Shown: positions 55,067-62,925 of the stretch, piece by piece | Layout: each line of letters opens with the position of its first letter | Numbering within the stretch: position 1 is the stretch's first letter | Source: Brevibacterium sp. | GTDB lineage: Bacteria; Actinomycetota; Actinomycetes; Actinomycetales; Brevibacteriaceae | DNA length: 62,925 nucleotides | NCBI GenBank assembly: GCA_030457025.1 | Contig: JAKDSA010000011.1 | Coordinates: forward strand, 1 to 62,925 | Reading direction: 5' to 3' | The notes under the pieces: generated by a model | What the model saw: the letters and a program-made list of their open reading frames with translations, nothing else | What the model was told of the DNA's origin: nothing | The model's database searches: none | Position numbers and translations under genes: made by a program

Positions 55067-56248
55067 TCAGGCGGCTGCCCTGCTCGCGTCGAGGGCAGCG
55101 ATGAGATCGTCTGCCAAGTCATCGACGTGTTCGAGACCGACAGAGAGCCGGATGAGGCCGTCGCCGGGTTTGGCCGTGGCCGCGACCGGCCTGTGGGTCA
55201 GTGATGCCGGGTGCTGGATGAGCGTGTCGGCACCGCCCAGAGACACTGCGTGGACGACGAGGCTGCAGTGTTCGACGAAGCTGCGTGCCGCGTCGAATCC
55301 GCCGGCGAGTTCCAGTGCGATCATTGCGCCGCCTCCGGACATCTGGCGCCCGAGCAGCCCGCGCGGATCCTGCCCGTCCAGCCCTGGGTAGTGGACAGCT
55401 GTGATCGCCGGGTGCACTGCCAGGCGCTCGGCCAGTTCGCCTGCTGTCGTCTGTGCCGCGCGCATGCGCACGGCCAGGGTGCGCAGTCCTCGGTGGAGGA
55501 GGTAGGCGCCCATCGGGTGCAGCAGGGCTCCCGTGATCGCTCGGACCTGACGCAGGCGCATCGCCCAGTCGGAGTTGGTGGCGATGATGCCGCCCATGGC
55601 ATCACCGTGTCCGCCGAGGTACTTCGTCGCGCTGTGGAGGACCAATGCTGCACCGTGTCTGATGGGCTGCTGGAGGACCGGGGTGCAGAAGGTGTTGTCG
55701 ACGAGCACAGGAACGCTGCCGGCGGCGGCAACGACGCTGTCGAGATCAACAAGGTCGAGGCTCGGGTTGGCCGGGGTCTCGACGATGACGAGTCCGGTGT
55801 CGTCTTGGATCGCCGAGGCGATGTCTGCTTCCTTCGCCCACGTGACCGTCGTGCCCAGCAGGCCGGTTTCGAGGAGGTGATCGCTGCCGCCATAGAGCGG
55901 ACGCACCGCGACGATGTGAGGCGTTCCGGCGCTGACTGCCGCGAGAAGTGCTGCCGTCATGGCGGCCATGCCGGTTGCGAAGGCGACTGCTTCGTCTGCG
56001 TGTTCGAGTTCGGCCAGGGCCGTCTCGAAGCGCGCGACGCCGGGCTGCCAGAGTCGCTGGTAGACGGCCGAGTCGCCGTCCTTGAGCGGGTGGCCGGTGG
56101 CGAGCCATTCGTAGGAGTCGCCGCCGGTGGCGACATCGTTGACGGGGTTGGTCGTGGACAGGTCGATGGCCGGAACATGGACGCCGGCCTCCGTGAGGCC
56201 TTCCATTCCGCCGTGGACCATGAGCGTTTCTGGGTGCATAGAGGTCAT
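55067..56248 (-). CDS. PLP-dependent Cys/Met metabolism lyase, methionine-gamma-lyase or cystathionine-gamma-lyase type
   Basis: This 393-residue enzyme belongs to the Cys/Met metabolism PLP family. The PLP lysine is in HSATKYLGGHGD. The N-terminus has YQRLWQPGVARFETALAELE and VAFATGMAAMTA. It may act on methionine, cystathionine or related thioethers. I chose the ATG at 56248. It is divergent from an Lrp-type regulator, the arrangement known for mdeA/mdeR methionine-gamma-lyase systems, which favours a methionine-gamma-lyase role. Brevibacterium is known for methanethiol production by this enzyme type. The substrate is inferred. Confidence 0.8.
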   Translation of the reverse strand: MTSMHPETLMVHGGMEGLTEAGVHVPAIDLSTTNPVNDVATGGDSYEWLATGHPLKDGDSAVYQRLWQPGVARFETALAELEHADEAVAFATGMAAMTAALLAAVSAGTPHIVAVRPLYGGSDHLLETGLLGTTVTWAKEADIASAIQDDTGLVIVETPANPSLDLVDLDSVVAAAGSVPVLVDNTFCTPVLQQPIRHGAALVLHSATKYLGGHGDAMGGIIATNSDWAMRLRQVRAITGALLHPMGAYLLHRGLRTLAVRMRAAQTTAGELAERLAVHPAITAVHYPGLDGQDPRGLLGRQMSGGGAMIALELAGGFDAARSFVEHCSLVVHAVSLGGADTLIQHPASLTHRPVAATAKPGDGLIRLSVGLEHVDDLADDLIAALDASRAAA

Positions 56249-56357
56249 GTGAGCATTCAAGCTATTCCTGCTACGAACTGCAAACAATGGTCAAGATTCT
56301 GTGAAATCTGACTGCGCATTCGAAGATCCTTGATCATCGTGTGCCAGACTGTGAGTC

Positions 56358-56834
56358 ATGTCGCAGAAAGTGGAACTCGATGATACTGATCGACGGCTGC
56401 TCACGGCCCTCAGCGAGGACGCCAGAGCATCCGGCACCGTCTTGGCCGCCGAGGTGGGGATATCGGAATCCACGGTCTCGCTGCGCCTCAAACGTCTGCG
56501 GACCCTGGGCGTGATCAAAGGCTTTCGCGTCGACATCGATGCCGCGGCAGTGGGGATCCCGCTGCAGGCCCTGATCTCCATTCGTCTGGCCAAGCACGAC
56601 CGGGCTGAGATCGACGCCTTCACCGCAGCGGCTCCGCAGTTTCCCGGAGTCGTGCGGATGTACCACATGGCAGGCGCCGATGACTATCTGCTCCACATCG
56701 TTGCCACCGACACCGAGGCGGTCCAGTCCTTCGTCCTCGACTATCTCACTCGATATCCTGCTGTCGCCCATACCCGGACCAACCTCATCTACAAGGTTCA
56801 GGACGGCACCTCGTGGATTCCCGACGGGGCCTGA
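56358..56834 (+). CDS. Lrp/AsnC-family transcriptional regulator
   Basis: This 158-residue regulator has an N-terminal helix-turn-helix (ARASGTVLAAEVGISESTVS) and a C-terminal RAM ligand-binding domain (FPGVVRMYHMAGADDYLLH). It is divergent from the lyase gene across 109 bases and probably controls it in response to amino acids, perhaps methionine. Confidence 0.88.
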   Translation: MSQKVELDDTDRRLLTALSEDARASGTVLAAEVGISESTVSLRLKRLRTLGVIKGFRVDIDAAAVGIPLQALISIRLAKHDRAEIDAFTAAAPQFPGVVRMYHMAGADDYLLHIVATDTEAVQSFVLDYLTRYPAVAHTRTNLIYKVQDGTSWIPDGA

Positions 56835-56880
56835 CCATCGCTGCTGTGCCCCACCAATGCAGAGAGTCCATAATTGAGCC

Positions 56881-57309
56881 ATGACGACACAGAAGACTCA
56901 GCCCACCGATGCCGACGTTGATGAGTTCCTCGAAGCCGCAGTGCCGAACAAGCGACGTGAGGACGGCATCGCTCTCAACGCGATCTTCACTGACGTCACC
57001 GGCACCGTTGCCGTGATGTGGGGGCCATCGATCGTGGGCTACGGACAGTACGAGTACATCTCACCGTCGAATCCGCGCAATCGTGGCGTGTGGCCCAAGA
57101 CAGGATTCTCACCGCGCAGGACTCAGCTCTCGCTCTATGGGCTCAAGGACTCACCGGCCGGAGCCGCGCTGCTGCCCCGCCTCGGCACGTACACCGAAGG
57201 TGCCGGCTGCGTGTATGTGCGCAAGTTGGCCGACATCGACGAGGCGGTGCTCCGCAGACTCATCACCATCGCCTTCAAAGGACCCGACGATTCCGAGCCC
57301 ACACACTGA
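56881..57309 (+). CDS. DUF1801 (YdhG-like) protein
   Basis: This 142-residue protein matches the DUF1801 family, with IMWGPSIVGYGQYEY-like sequence (VMWGPSIVGYGQYEYISPSN), FSPRRTQLSLYGL and the C-terminal CVYVRKLADIDEAVLRRLI. The function is not established. It follows the Lrp gene by 46 bases but probably acts separately. Confidence 0.82.
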   Translation: MTTQKTQPTDADVDEFLEAAVPNKRREDGIALNAIFTDVTGTVAVMWGPSIVGYGQYEYISPSNPRNRGVWPKTGFSPRRTQLSLYGLKDSPAGAALLPRLGTYTEGAGCVYVRKLADIDEAVLRRLITIAFKGPDDSEPTH

Positions 57310-57374
57310 CGGCAGTCACGCGTGTCCGTCGTGGTCACGCATGACTTTCGAGCTCTCCCGTGTCCGTCATGGGC

Positions 57375-57974
57375 TCAGTGTCGACTGGTGATTGTCAGTC
57401 CCTGTTTGCGCTGATGGACTGAGAAGTACTTCAGGCCCAGGGCTTCGTCGGCAAGGAAGCGCCGCCGAGAGCGACGCGGGAGCCACACGATCTGGCCGGG
57501 TGCGAGTGGGATCGTGGTCAGCTCTGTCTCCAAAGTTCCACCACCGTCGATGATATGGATGAGGACGTCGAGGGCCGGCCCGATGTGTTCCTTGATCTCA
57601 CCGCCTGGGGACAAGGCGATGATGTTCGCATCGAGATCACGCCGCTGAGGCTGAAGCTGCCACACGGAGCCGGAAGCCTCAACGACCCCGCCGAGCTCGC
57701 CCACATCTGCGAGGACGTGGGGGAGGGGCGTCGCGGCTCGTTTGCTGATGAGAACTCGGAAGTTCCCGTCCTCCGAGGACTGCGGCTCCCATCCGAGTGC
57801 CTCGGCAAACTCCGTCTCCATCTCGACCTTGAGATTCTTGGGTTCGTGGTCGTTGATGAGGATGAGGCCGGAGCCGACGGCGAGTTTCTGATAGGCCGCC
57901 ATGACGAGCGGATGCCGTTCGGGCTTCGGGATTGTCCGGACATCGATGGTTTCGGGCGTGGGGCTCTCAGCCAT
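57375..57974 (-). CDS. DUF2249-cupin fusion protein
   Basis: This 199-residue protein has an N-terminal DUF2249 domain (IDVRTIPKPERHPLVMAAYQ, ILINDHEPKNLKVEME), about residues 10-85. A C-terminal cupin barrel follows, about residues 100-195 (IIALSPGGEIKEHIGPALDV, ETELTTIPLAPGQIVWLPR). DUF2249 proteins are often linked with nitrogen-oxide or redox metabolism. It is divergent from a second, single-domain cupin across 157 bases, suggesting a shared control region. Confidence 0.78.
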   Translation of the reverse strand: MAESPTPETIDVRTIPKPERHPLVMAAYQKLAVGSGLILINDHEPKNLKVEMETEFAEALGWEPQSSEDGNFRVLISKRAATPLPHVLADVGELGGVVEASGSVWQLQPQRRDLDANIIALSPGGEIKEHIGPALDVLIHIIDGGGTLETELTTIPLAPGQIVWLPRRSRRRFLADEALGLKYFSVHQRKQGLTITSRH

Positions 57975-58134
57975 GGGGAATCTCCAATGTCGGACTCGGA
58001 TCGATCAACTACAAGCTAGCATCATGACTGCAGGGCCGAAACGTGATTTCATTTCACCAGGGTATGACGGAAACGGCCGTGCGTCCCGCTTGGTGATGAA
58101 CCGGCGGGGCCGAACCAGCAGAATAGGACTGATG

Positions 58135-58476
58135 ATGGCTGACAATTCTCACACGCAGAACCTCGGCGAGCTCACCGAAGAGCTTCTGAACAAGGCTCGA
58201 GGCGCCAACAGCGGACGAGCCGCCGACACAGTCTACAGCGGTCGATATCTCAAACAGGCCCTGTTGACGTTGACTGCGGGAACCACGATGGCCGAACATG
58301 ATTCCCCGCCAGAGGCGACGCTGCAGGTGCTGCAGGGGAATGTGGCATTGTCATCAGCCGAGGGATCGTGGGACCTTCACACCGGTGACCTGATGGCGAT
58401 TCCTCCGGAGCGACACTCCGTCACCGCACATGAGGACGCTGCTTTCCTGCTGACCATCCGAACCGACGTCAGCTAA
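58135..58476 (+). CDS. Small cupin-fold protein
   Basis: This 113-residue protein has the cupin motif set, with LTLTAGTTMAEHDSPPEATL and the second strand GDLMAIPPERHSVTAHEDAA. The start could also be the ATG at 58132, giving one more residue. Function is unknown. It faces the DUF2249-cupin gene and may bind a related small molecule. Confidence 0.78.
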   Translation: MADNSHTQNLGELTEELLNKARGANSGRAADTVYSGRYLKQALLTLTAGTTMAEHDSPPEATLQVLQGNVALSSAEGSWDLHTGDLMAIPPERHSVTAHEDAAFLLTIRTDVS

Positions 58477-58552
58477 TGGCTCACACGGGTGCCAGTGAGG
58501 ATTTCGCCCGCTCTGACCAGGACAAATCCTCATTGGGGACCGTGCAGCACAC

Positions 58553-58591
58553 AAAAAAGTGCCGCGACATCGAGTGAACGATGTCGCGACA
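58553..58591 (-). terminator. Intrinsic terminator of tRNA-Pro
   Basis: Thirteen-base arms (58560-58572 and 58579-58591) pair with one G-T on the minus strand. They are followed by a run of T (plus-strand AAAAAA at 58553-58558). Confidence 0.9.
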
Positions 58592-58599
58592 CATCACAA

Positions 58600-58676
58600 T
58601 GGTCGGGATAGCGGGATTCGAACCCACGACCTCCTCGTCCCGAACGAGGCGCGCTACCAAGCTGCGCTATATCCCG
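58600..58676 (-). tRNA. tRNA-Pro (CGG)
   Basis: Minus-strand cloverleaf with acceptor CGGGATA/TATCCCG, anticodon stem CCTCG/CGAGG and loop TTCGGGA. The anticodon CGG reads proline CCG. The encoded CCA is present at 58600-58602. Confidence 0.95.
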
Positions 58677-58758
58677 TGACCAGGAACTACTATAGCGATG
58701 GTGACGCGTTCTGAAAAATCGGCACGCTCGACCCGCTGCGAATGGAAGGAACGTCTCA

Positions 58759-59250
58759 TTGGCACTGACCGCCGGGAGCATCACCACAACCGCCCTCGAC
58801 ATCCTTTCACGCTACGGTTTGGGCGATCTGTCGATGCGCAGGCTGGCACGTGAGCTCGACGTTCAACCCTCAGCCCTGTATTGGCATGTCAAGGACAAGC
58901 AGGAGCTCTTCGTCCTCGTCGCCACACGGATGAATGCCGAGGTGGATTCGCGGTGCCCGTCGACTTCTGACCCGCTGGTGACTGCGATGGCGCTGCGAGA
59001 GATCCTTCTCACCTACCGCGACGGCGCTGAGATCATGCTGCTCGGCTACTCGATCGCCCCGGGCGAAGTGACTCCTGGTGCTCTGAGCGTCGAAGTCCTG
59101 GGGGAGGCAGTGTCTCACGGTGTGATGGCACATGCGCTGGGCTCCGTGGTGATCGAACAGAATCGTGGTCTCTTCGGCATTGAAACTGCGGACACAGGAG
59201 CGGAGTTCATCTCCTCCACGGCCCGCCTGCTCAGCGCTGGCGATAGTTGA
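58759..59250 (+). CDS. TetR/AcrR-family regulator
   Basis: This 163-residue regulator is short for the family. The DNA-binding region is LSMRRLARELDVQPSALYWHVK at about residues 24-45, in the TetR helix-turn-helix form. The ligand domain is shorter than usual. The start is TTG after AAGGAA. No clear target gene is adjacent. The neighbours are tRNAs and relics. Confidence 0.85.
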   Translation: MALTAGSITTTALDILSRYGLGDLSMRRLARELDVQPSALYWHVKDKQELFVLVATRMNAEVDSRCPSTSDPLVTAMALREILLTYRDGAEIMLLGYSIAPGEVTPGALSVEVLGEAVSHGVMAHALGSVVIEQNRGLFGIETADTGAEFISSTARLLSAGDS

Positions 59251-59348
59251 GTTTCGCTGTACGCAACCCTCAGCGCATTTCGTCTGCTCGTCAGGCTTAT
59301 GGCATACTGATCAAGCACGTTCGGGCGCAACGCTCCGAATCTGCAGTG

Positions 59349-59422
59349 GGGCCTATAGCTCAGTTGGCTAGAGCATCTCGTTTACACCGAGAGGGTCGGG
59401 GGTTCAAGTCCCTCTGGGCCCA
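59349..59422 (+). tRNA. tRNA-Val (TAC)
   Basis: Cloverleaf with acceptor GGGCCTA/TGGGCCC (one T-G pair), D-stem GCTC/GAGC, anticodon loop TTTACAC and T-arm with TTCAAGT. The anticodon TAC reads valine GTA and GTG. The gene is followed by CC. Confidence 0.95.
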
Positions 59423-59641
59423 CCGTCCGATTTCTCAGGTTCTGCCTTTCACCGGGTGGTGCGCTGACCACTCCCCACGGGCTCTCCAGTCGCAAAATTC
59501 CCCTCGCACGCTGCGTCAGCATGACAGTCCGACCGCGAAACATATACGCTGAATCCCTTTGCACGCCAGTGCTCTCACGGTACTGACCTGGGCTCTCGTC
59601 ATCTCACCGGGTTCCCACGATCGGACTTCGGCCTGAGGAGC

Positions 59642-59900
59642 ATGATCGCGTCGTCAGACGAACAGCTGACCGGTACATGGGTCCATCGACCCTGCGCATA
59701 CCCGTCTCGGAATCTCGAGTTGTCACGCGATGGTCGCACGCATACGCGGTGCTTTCCATACGGTCGAGGGCAAACGCCGCATCGATCGTAAGGACTGGGC
59801 CATGACGTGGAATACGACCTTGGATTCTGGCGGCCTGCTCGTCAGTGACAAGATCATTCTCGAATTCGAGCTCTTTCTGATCAAGGAGCAATCAGCAGCA
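59642..59900 (+). pseudogene. YceI-family gene relic with deleted core
   Basis: From ATG 59642 the first frame gives SSDEQLTGTWV. One base over, the sequence continues as IDPAHTRLGISSCHAMVARI and GAFHTVEG, the N-terminus of a YceI lipocalin-like protein. It then jumps directly to the C-terminal family sequence IDRKDWAMTWNTTLDSGGLL and KIILEFELFLIKEQ. About 100 central residues are missing. A GAGGAG sequence precedes the ATG. The original 3' end is uncertain. Confidence 0.78.
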
Positions 59901-59980
59901 CGCATCGCAGCAAGAAGTGGTCAGAGTGCACTCCGCAGCGTCCTCCGACCGCCTCTTCGTCGCTTGCCACGGCTCCTTCG

Positions 59981-60292
59981 TCATTCACCGCGGTCCTGGC
60001 GCTGATCTAGCTGCTGATCGCCATCTCGACCGGGCTGGCATCTTGCCACTCGAAGATCCTCAGCAGGTCCGCCTCCAACACGGACACGCACCCCCGCGGC
60101 CTCTTCACTGCCGGTGTTGACGTGAAGGAATTTCGCTGAGCCCCGGCCCGGTGACTCGGACCCGAGAGCCTGCGCGAACTGGGTCCCTGCGAACAGCGAG
60201 CCGGTGGCAACGGCGATAGCCAGGACCGATGCCAAATGGCACCGCCTTCCACTTGAACGGGAATTGTCAGGTTGCTTGATTTCTCTCCTCAT
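59981..60292 (-). CDS. Small ORF with signal-peptide-like start, possibly a truncated secreted protein
   Basis: This 103-residue frame begins with a basic N-terminus (MRREIKQPDNSRSSGRR) and a hydrophobic stretch (LASVLAIAVATGSLFAGTQF) ending at a plausible signal-peptidase site after AQA. The rest is arginine- and glycine-rich with no clear fold. A different frame in the second half reads more naturally (SVLEADLLRIFEWQDASPVE), so a shift may have damaged the gene. No family is recognised. Confidence 0.35.
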   Translation of the reverse strand: MRREIKQPDNSRSSGRRCHLASVLAIAVATGSLFAGTQFAQALGSESPGRGSAKFLHVNTGSEEAAGVRVRVGGGPAEDLRVARCQPGRDGDQQLDQRQDRGE

Positions 60293-60347
60293 CAGCGGAT
60301 TCTCTTCATTCGGGAAAGGATCTACAACAGTATCGAGAAGACTTCCC

Positions 60348-61736
60348 CTACGGTTCTGCCGACGCAGTTCGGCTCCCGGTATTGGTGTCGACACTGCTAC
60401 CCGTGTCGGTGCCGCGCCATTTCGCGATGGCGCGCATGACCTGATAGATGATGATCGCCGAGGCTGATCCCAGTGCGATGCCTTCGAACTGAAGATCACC
60501 TGGAGTCCAAGTGAAGTTCGCGATTGCGACGATGAGCGCAACGGCGGCGGTGTTGAGGTTGATCGGGTTGGAGAAGTCGACCTTGTTCTCCACCCAGATG
60601 CGCACACCCAGCAGACCGATCATTCCGTAGAGAACGGTTGCTGCCCCGCCGAGGACCCCGGGTGGGATGGTCGCGATGATCTCCCCGAACTTCGGCAGCA
60701 GACTGAGGATGAGAGCGATGATGCCTGCACACAGATACGCAGCTGTCGAGAAGATCCGAGTCGCGGCCATGACGCCGATGTTCTCCGCATAGGTCGTCGT
60801 TCCCGAACCCCCTCCGGACCCGGCGAGGATCGTCGAGAACCCGTCGGCGAACAGAGTTCTGCCGGTGATCTTGTCGAGATCGCGGCCGGTCATCGCCGAC
60901 ACGGACTTCACATGCCCGATGTTCTCGGCGATGAGGACGAAGACGACGGGGAGGAAAAGCCCCAGATAGCCCAGGTCGAAAGCCGGGGCGTGGAATGCAG
61001 GCAGTCCCACCCACTCGGCTTGACCGACAGTGGTGAAGTCGATCTGGCCCTGCACCCATGCAGCCCCGTAGCCGACGAGGACGCCGAGGAGGATGGAGAG
61101 GCGTCCGAGCATCCCCCGAAACAGCACGCTTGTGACCAGAATCGTGGCGATCGTGATCACTGCGGTCAGAGGAGCTTCCTTCACCCAGTCCCAGGCCGCC
61201 GGTGCCAGGTTGAGCCCGATGAGAGCGACGATGGCACCGGTGACGACCGGTGGCATGGTGACCTCGATCCACCGCACGCCGGCGAAGTGGACGACGATGC
61301 CCACCAGCGCGAGGGTGACGCCGACGGAGATGATCCCGCCCTGGGCAAGTGCCATGGCATGGGAGTCGAGGTCCTCACCCGAGGTGGCTGAGAAGCCGGT
61401 GACGGCACCGATGGGTGCCAGCAGCCCGAAGGAGGAGCCGAGGTAGGACGGCATCATGCCCTTGGTGATGAGCAGGAAGAGCAGTGTGCCGATGGCGGTG
61501 AAGAACAGGGTCGTCGACGGCGGGAAGCCGGTCAGCAACGGCACCAGGAACGTCGCACCGAACATCGCGACCACATGCTGTGCCCCGATCCCGATGGTCC
61601 GCGGCCAGCTCAGCCTTTCCTCGGGCAACACGGTTTCGCCGGGTCGTATCGTCGTGCCGTCCCCGTGTTGCTTCCAGCCCCACCGGCCGTCGAAGGGACT
61701 GGAAGCAGGTGTCGCCTCGTCGTGGGATTCCACCAT
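60348..61736 (-). CDS. uraA: Uracil-xanthine permease (NCS2/NAT family)
   Basis: This 462-residue protein has about 12-14 membrane helices in the NCS2 layout. It shows GAQHVVAMFGATFLVPLLTG (helix 1 region), AENIGHVKSVSAMTGRD (acid-containing substrate region) and GSGTTTYAENIGVMAATRI. It imports uracil or a related base with protons. I chose the ATG at 61736 after GAGGAG. An earlier in-frame ATG at 61748 is possible. The hydrophilic N-terminus is longer than in E. coli UraA. Confidence 0.9.
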   Translation of the reverse strand: MVESHDEATPASSPFDGRWGWKQHGDGTTIRPGETVLPEERLSWPRTIGIGAQHVVAMFGATFLVPLLTGFPPSTTLFFTAIGTLLFLLITKGMMPSYLGSSFGLLAPIGAVTGFSATSGEDLDSHAMALAQGGIISVGVTLALVGIVVHFAGVRWIEVTMPPVVTGAIVALIGLNLAPAAWDWVKEAPLTAVITIATILVTSVLFRGMLGRLSILLGVLVGYGAAWVQGQIDFTTVGQAEWVGLPAFHAPAFDLGYLGLFLPVVFVLIAENIGHVKSVSAMTGRDLDKITGRTLFADGFSTILAGSGGGSGTTTYAENIGVMAATRIFSTAAYLCAGIIALILSLLPKFGEIIATIPPGVLGGAATVLYGMIGLLGVRIWVENKVDFSNPINLNTAAVALIVAIANFTWTPGDLQFEGIALGSASAIIIYQVMRAIAKWRGTDTGSSVDTNTGSRTASAEP

Positions 61737-61832
61737 TCGTCTCCTCATCCGCCGGCCAGCTGGCTGCGGTGTCTGCTCGTCATGCGTTCACTGCCGAGAG
61801 CAGTCTATTCGCCTGACGATGGGAGACGCGGC

Positions 61833-62925
61833 TCAGACCTCGCGCAGCTGACGTTTGAGGATCTTGCCTGCCGAGTTCTTGGGCAGTTTGGTCACGAATT
61901 CGACGTGCTTGGGCACCTTGAACCCGGCCAGACGATCCTTGACATGTGCGAGCACATCGGTCTCGGTGAGCTCACCCTGGTCGGACTTGATGACCACGAA
62001 CGCGGAGACCGCTTCGATCCACTTTTCGTCGGCAACACCGACCACCGCCACCTCGGCGACCTGAGGAAGTTCGAAGATCGCGTCCTCGACCTGCCGGCTG
62101 GCCACCAGAACTCCGCCGGTGTTGATGACGTCCTTGACCCGGTCGATGACCTCCACGAAACCGGATTCGTCTATGGTGACGAGGTCTCCGGAATGGAACC
62201 AGCCGTCGTCGAAGGCTTCTGCGGTCGCCTCTGGTCTGTTCCAGTATCCTTCGCACAGCTGCGGTGAGCGGTAGAGGATTTCGCCCTGCTCACCGACGCC
62301 GACATCGTTGCCGTCGGCATCGACGACGCGGGTCTCGACGAAGAAGACCGCGCGCCCGGCCGAGGCCGCATGATCATCGTGTTCCTCCGGACGCAGCACG
62401 GTGCACAAGGGGCCCATCTCGGATTGGCCAAAGCAGTTGTAGAAGCCGAGCTTGGGCAGGCGCTGGCGCAGTTTCGTCAGCACCGGCCCGGGCATGATGG
62501 AAGCACCGTAATAGGCCTTGCGCAGGCTCTCGAGGTTGCGGGTGTCAAGGTCGGGGCTGTTGGCCAGGGCGACCCACACTGTGGGTGCGGCGAAGAAGGA
62601 GTTGATCTCGCGTTCCTCGAAGATCGCCAGGAGCTGCTCGGGGACCGGTGCCGGAACGACGATGTTGTGCGCGCCGATGGCCAAGAGCGGAATCAGGAAG
62701 ACATGCATCTGCGCGGAGTGATACAGGGGCAGAGCGTGGACGACTCGGTCCGTGGCCGCGAAGTCGAGGCTCATCAGCGATGACATGTATTCGTGCACGA
62801 GCGCCCGGTGCGTCATGATCGCTCCCTTGGGCGCCGAGGTGGTGCCTGAAGTGTAGAGCAGCTGTGCGACGTCGGTGTCCACGACGGCGAATTCCCCTGC
62901 AGCCGCCGGGGTGACGTCTGCGGCG
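61833..62925 (-). CDS. AMP-binding acyl-CoA synthetase, 5' end outside window
   Basis: The frame is open from the window edge at 62925 to the stop at 61833, about 364 codons, so the N-terminal part is missing. The motifs present are LLYTSGTTSAPKGAI, GQSEMGPL, WFHSGDLVTIDESGFVEV, IDRVKDVIN and the catalytic lysine in NSAGKILKRQL. It activates an organic acid to CoA thioester. Acid specificity is unknown. It is divergent in content from the acyl-CoA synthetase at 32 kb. Confidence 0.88.
   Translation of the reverse strand, partial: AADVTPAAAGEFAVVDTDVAQLLYTSGTTSAPKGAIMTHRALVHEYMSSLMSLDFAATDRVVHALPLYHSAQMHVFLIPLLAIGAHNIVVPAPVPEQLLAIFEEREINSFFAAPTVWVALANSPDLDTRNLESLRKAYYGASIMPGPVLTKLRQRLPKLGFYNCFGQSEMGPLCTVLRPEEHDDHAASAGRAVFFVETRVVDADGNDVGVGEQGEILYRSPQLCEGYWNRPEATAEAFDDGWFHSGDLVTIDESGFVEVIDRVKDVINTGGVLVASRQVEDAIFELPQVAEVAVVGVADEKWIEAVSAFVVIKSDQGELTETDVLAHVKDRLAGFKVPKHVEFVTKLPKNSAGKILKRQLREV

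Noticed and set aside
59981-60292. Consideration as a Tat-exported protein because of paired arginines.
   Set aside because: The paired arginines are not followed by the hydrophobic and polar pattern of the Tat motif. A general signal peptide is more likely, and the reading frame is doubtful.

Overview
This 62.9 kb window is GC-rich chromosomal DNA from an actinobacterium. Gene content and style fit Brevibacterium or a close relative in the Micrococcales: DUF3052 beside aceE, DUF3145 beside a fasR-fabD-fabH-acpP-fabF cluster, a MocR/yczE pair, and many ATGA/GTGA overlaps with GTG or TTG starts. The genus is inferred, not proven. There is no rRNA, CRISPR array, insertion sequence or prophage. 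There are seven tRNA genes: Ala-CGC, Ala-GGC, Asn-GTT, a CAT tRNA that is probably Ile2, Pro-CGG, Val-TAC, and no others seen.

Left part (0-23 kb). tRNA-Ala and a DoxX-like protein precede a beta-glucosidase/MFS gene pair, with two tandem palindromic sites upstream of the pair. A compact minus-strand operon follows. It encodes an XRE-TetR fusion regulator, a BKACE-family 3-dehydrocarnitine-cleavage-type enzyme, and a carnitine 3-dehydrogenase fused to a hotdog thioesterase. A 40-bp inverted repeat lies upstream of the regulator and a divergent PLP-dependent decarboxylase. Next come yczE with its divergent MocR regulator, yggS, an arsenite-permease-like gene broken by an in-frame TGA, an Ada-AlkA/Ogt alkylation-repair pair, a universal stress protein with an alpha/beta hydrolase, small membrane proteins, an MFS transporter, a POT peptide transporter and a CPBP-type membrane protein.

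Middle part (23-32 kb). This is a molybdenum-cofactor and molybdate-uptake island: moeA1, moeB with rhodanese domain, moaD, moaA, moeA2, moaC, moaE, an HTH-TOBE protein, modA and a fused modBC. The MPT adenylyltransferase (mog/moaB) and mobA are not in the window.

Right-middle part (32-44 kb). It holds an acyl-CoA synthetase, remnants of a glutamate ABC transporter operon, a small GNAT protein with gluQ, a group-4 glycosyltransferase with no canonical start codon directly after a DMT-type transporter, and several broken genes (a luciferase-like monooxygenase, a DHA2-type MFS transporter and a GNAT). A degenerate EAL protein with a DICT domain lies among them.

Right part (44-63 kb). It holds the fatty-acid synthesis operon under a FasR-like PucR regulator, aceE, DUF3052, a peroxiredoxin, a HIT protein, a frameshifted MerR/TipA-type regulator, a methionine-gamma-lyase/cystathionine-lyase gene with a divergent Lrp regulator, a DUF2249-cupin protein facing a small cupin, a TetR regulator, a gutted yceI relic, a uracil permease, and an acyl-CoA synthetase running off the window edge.

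A recurring pattern is gene decay. At least seven loci carry nonsense changes, single-base shifts or internal deletions, while the neighbouring housekeeping genes look intact. No obvious new defence or biosynthetic system was found. The strongest leads are the carnitine operon with its fusion regulator and operator-like site, the non-canonical glycosyltransferase start, and the operator-like repeats.
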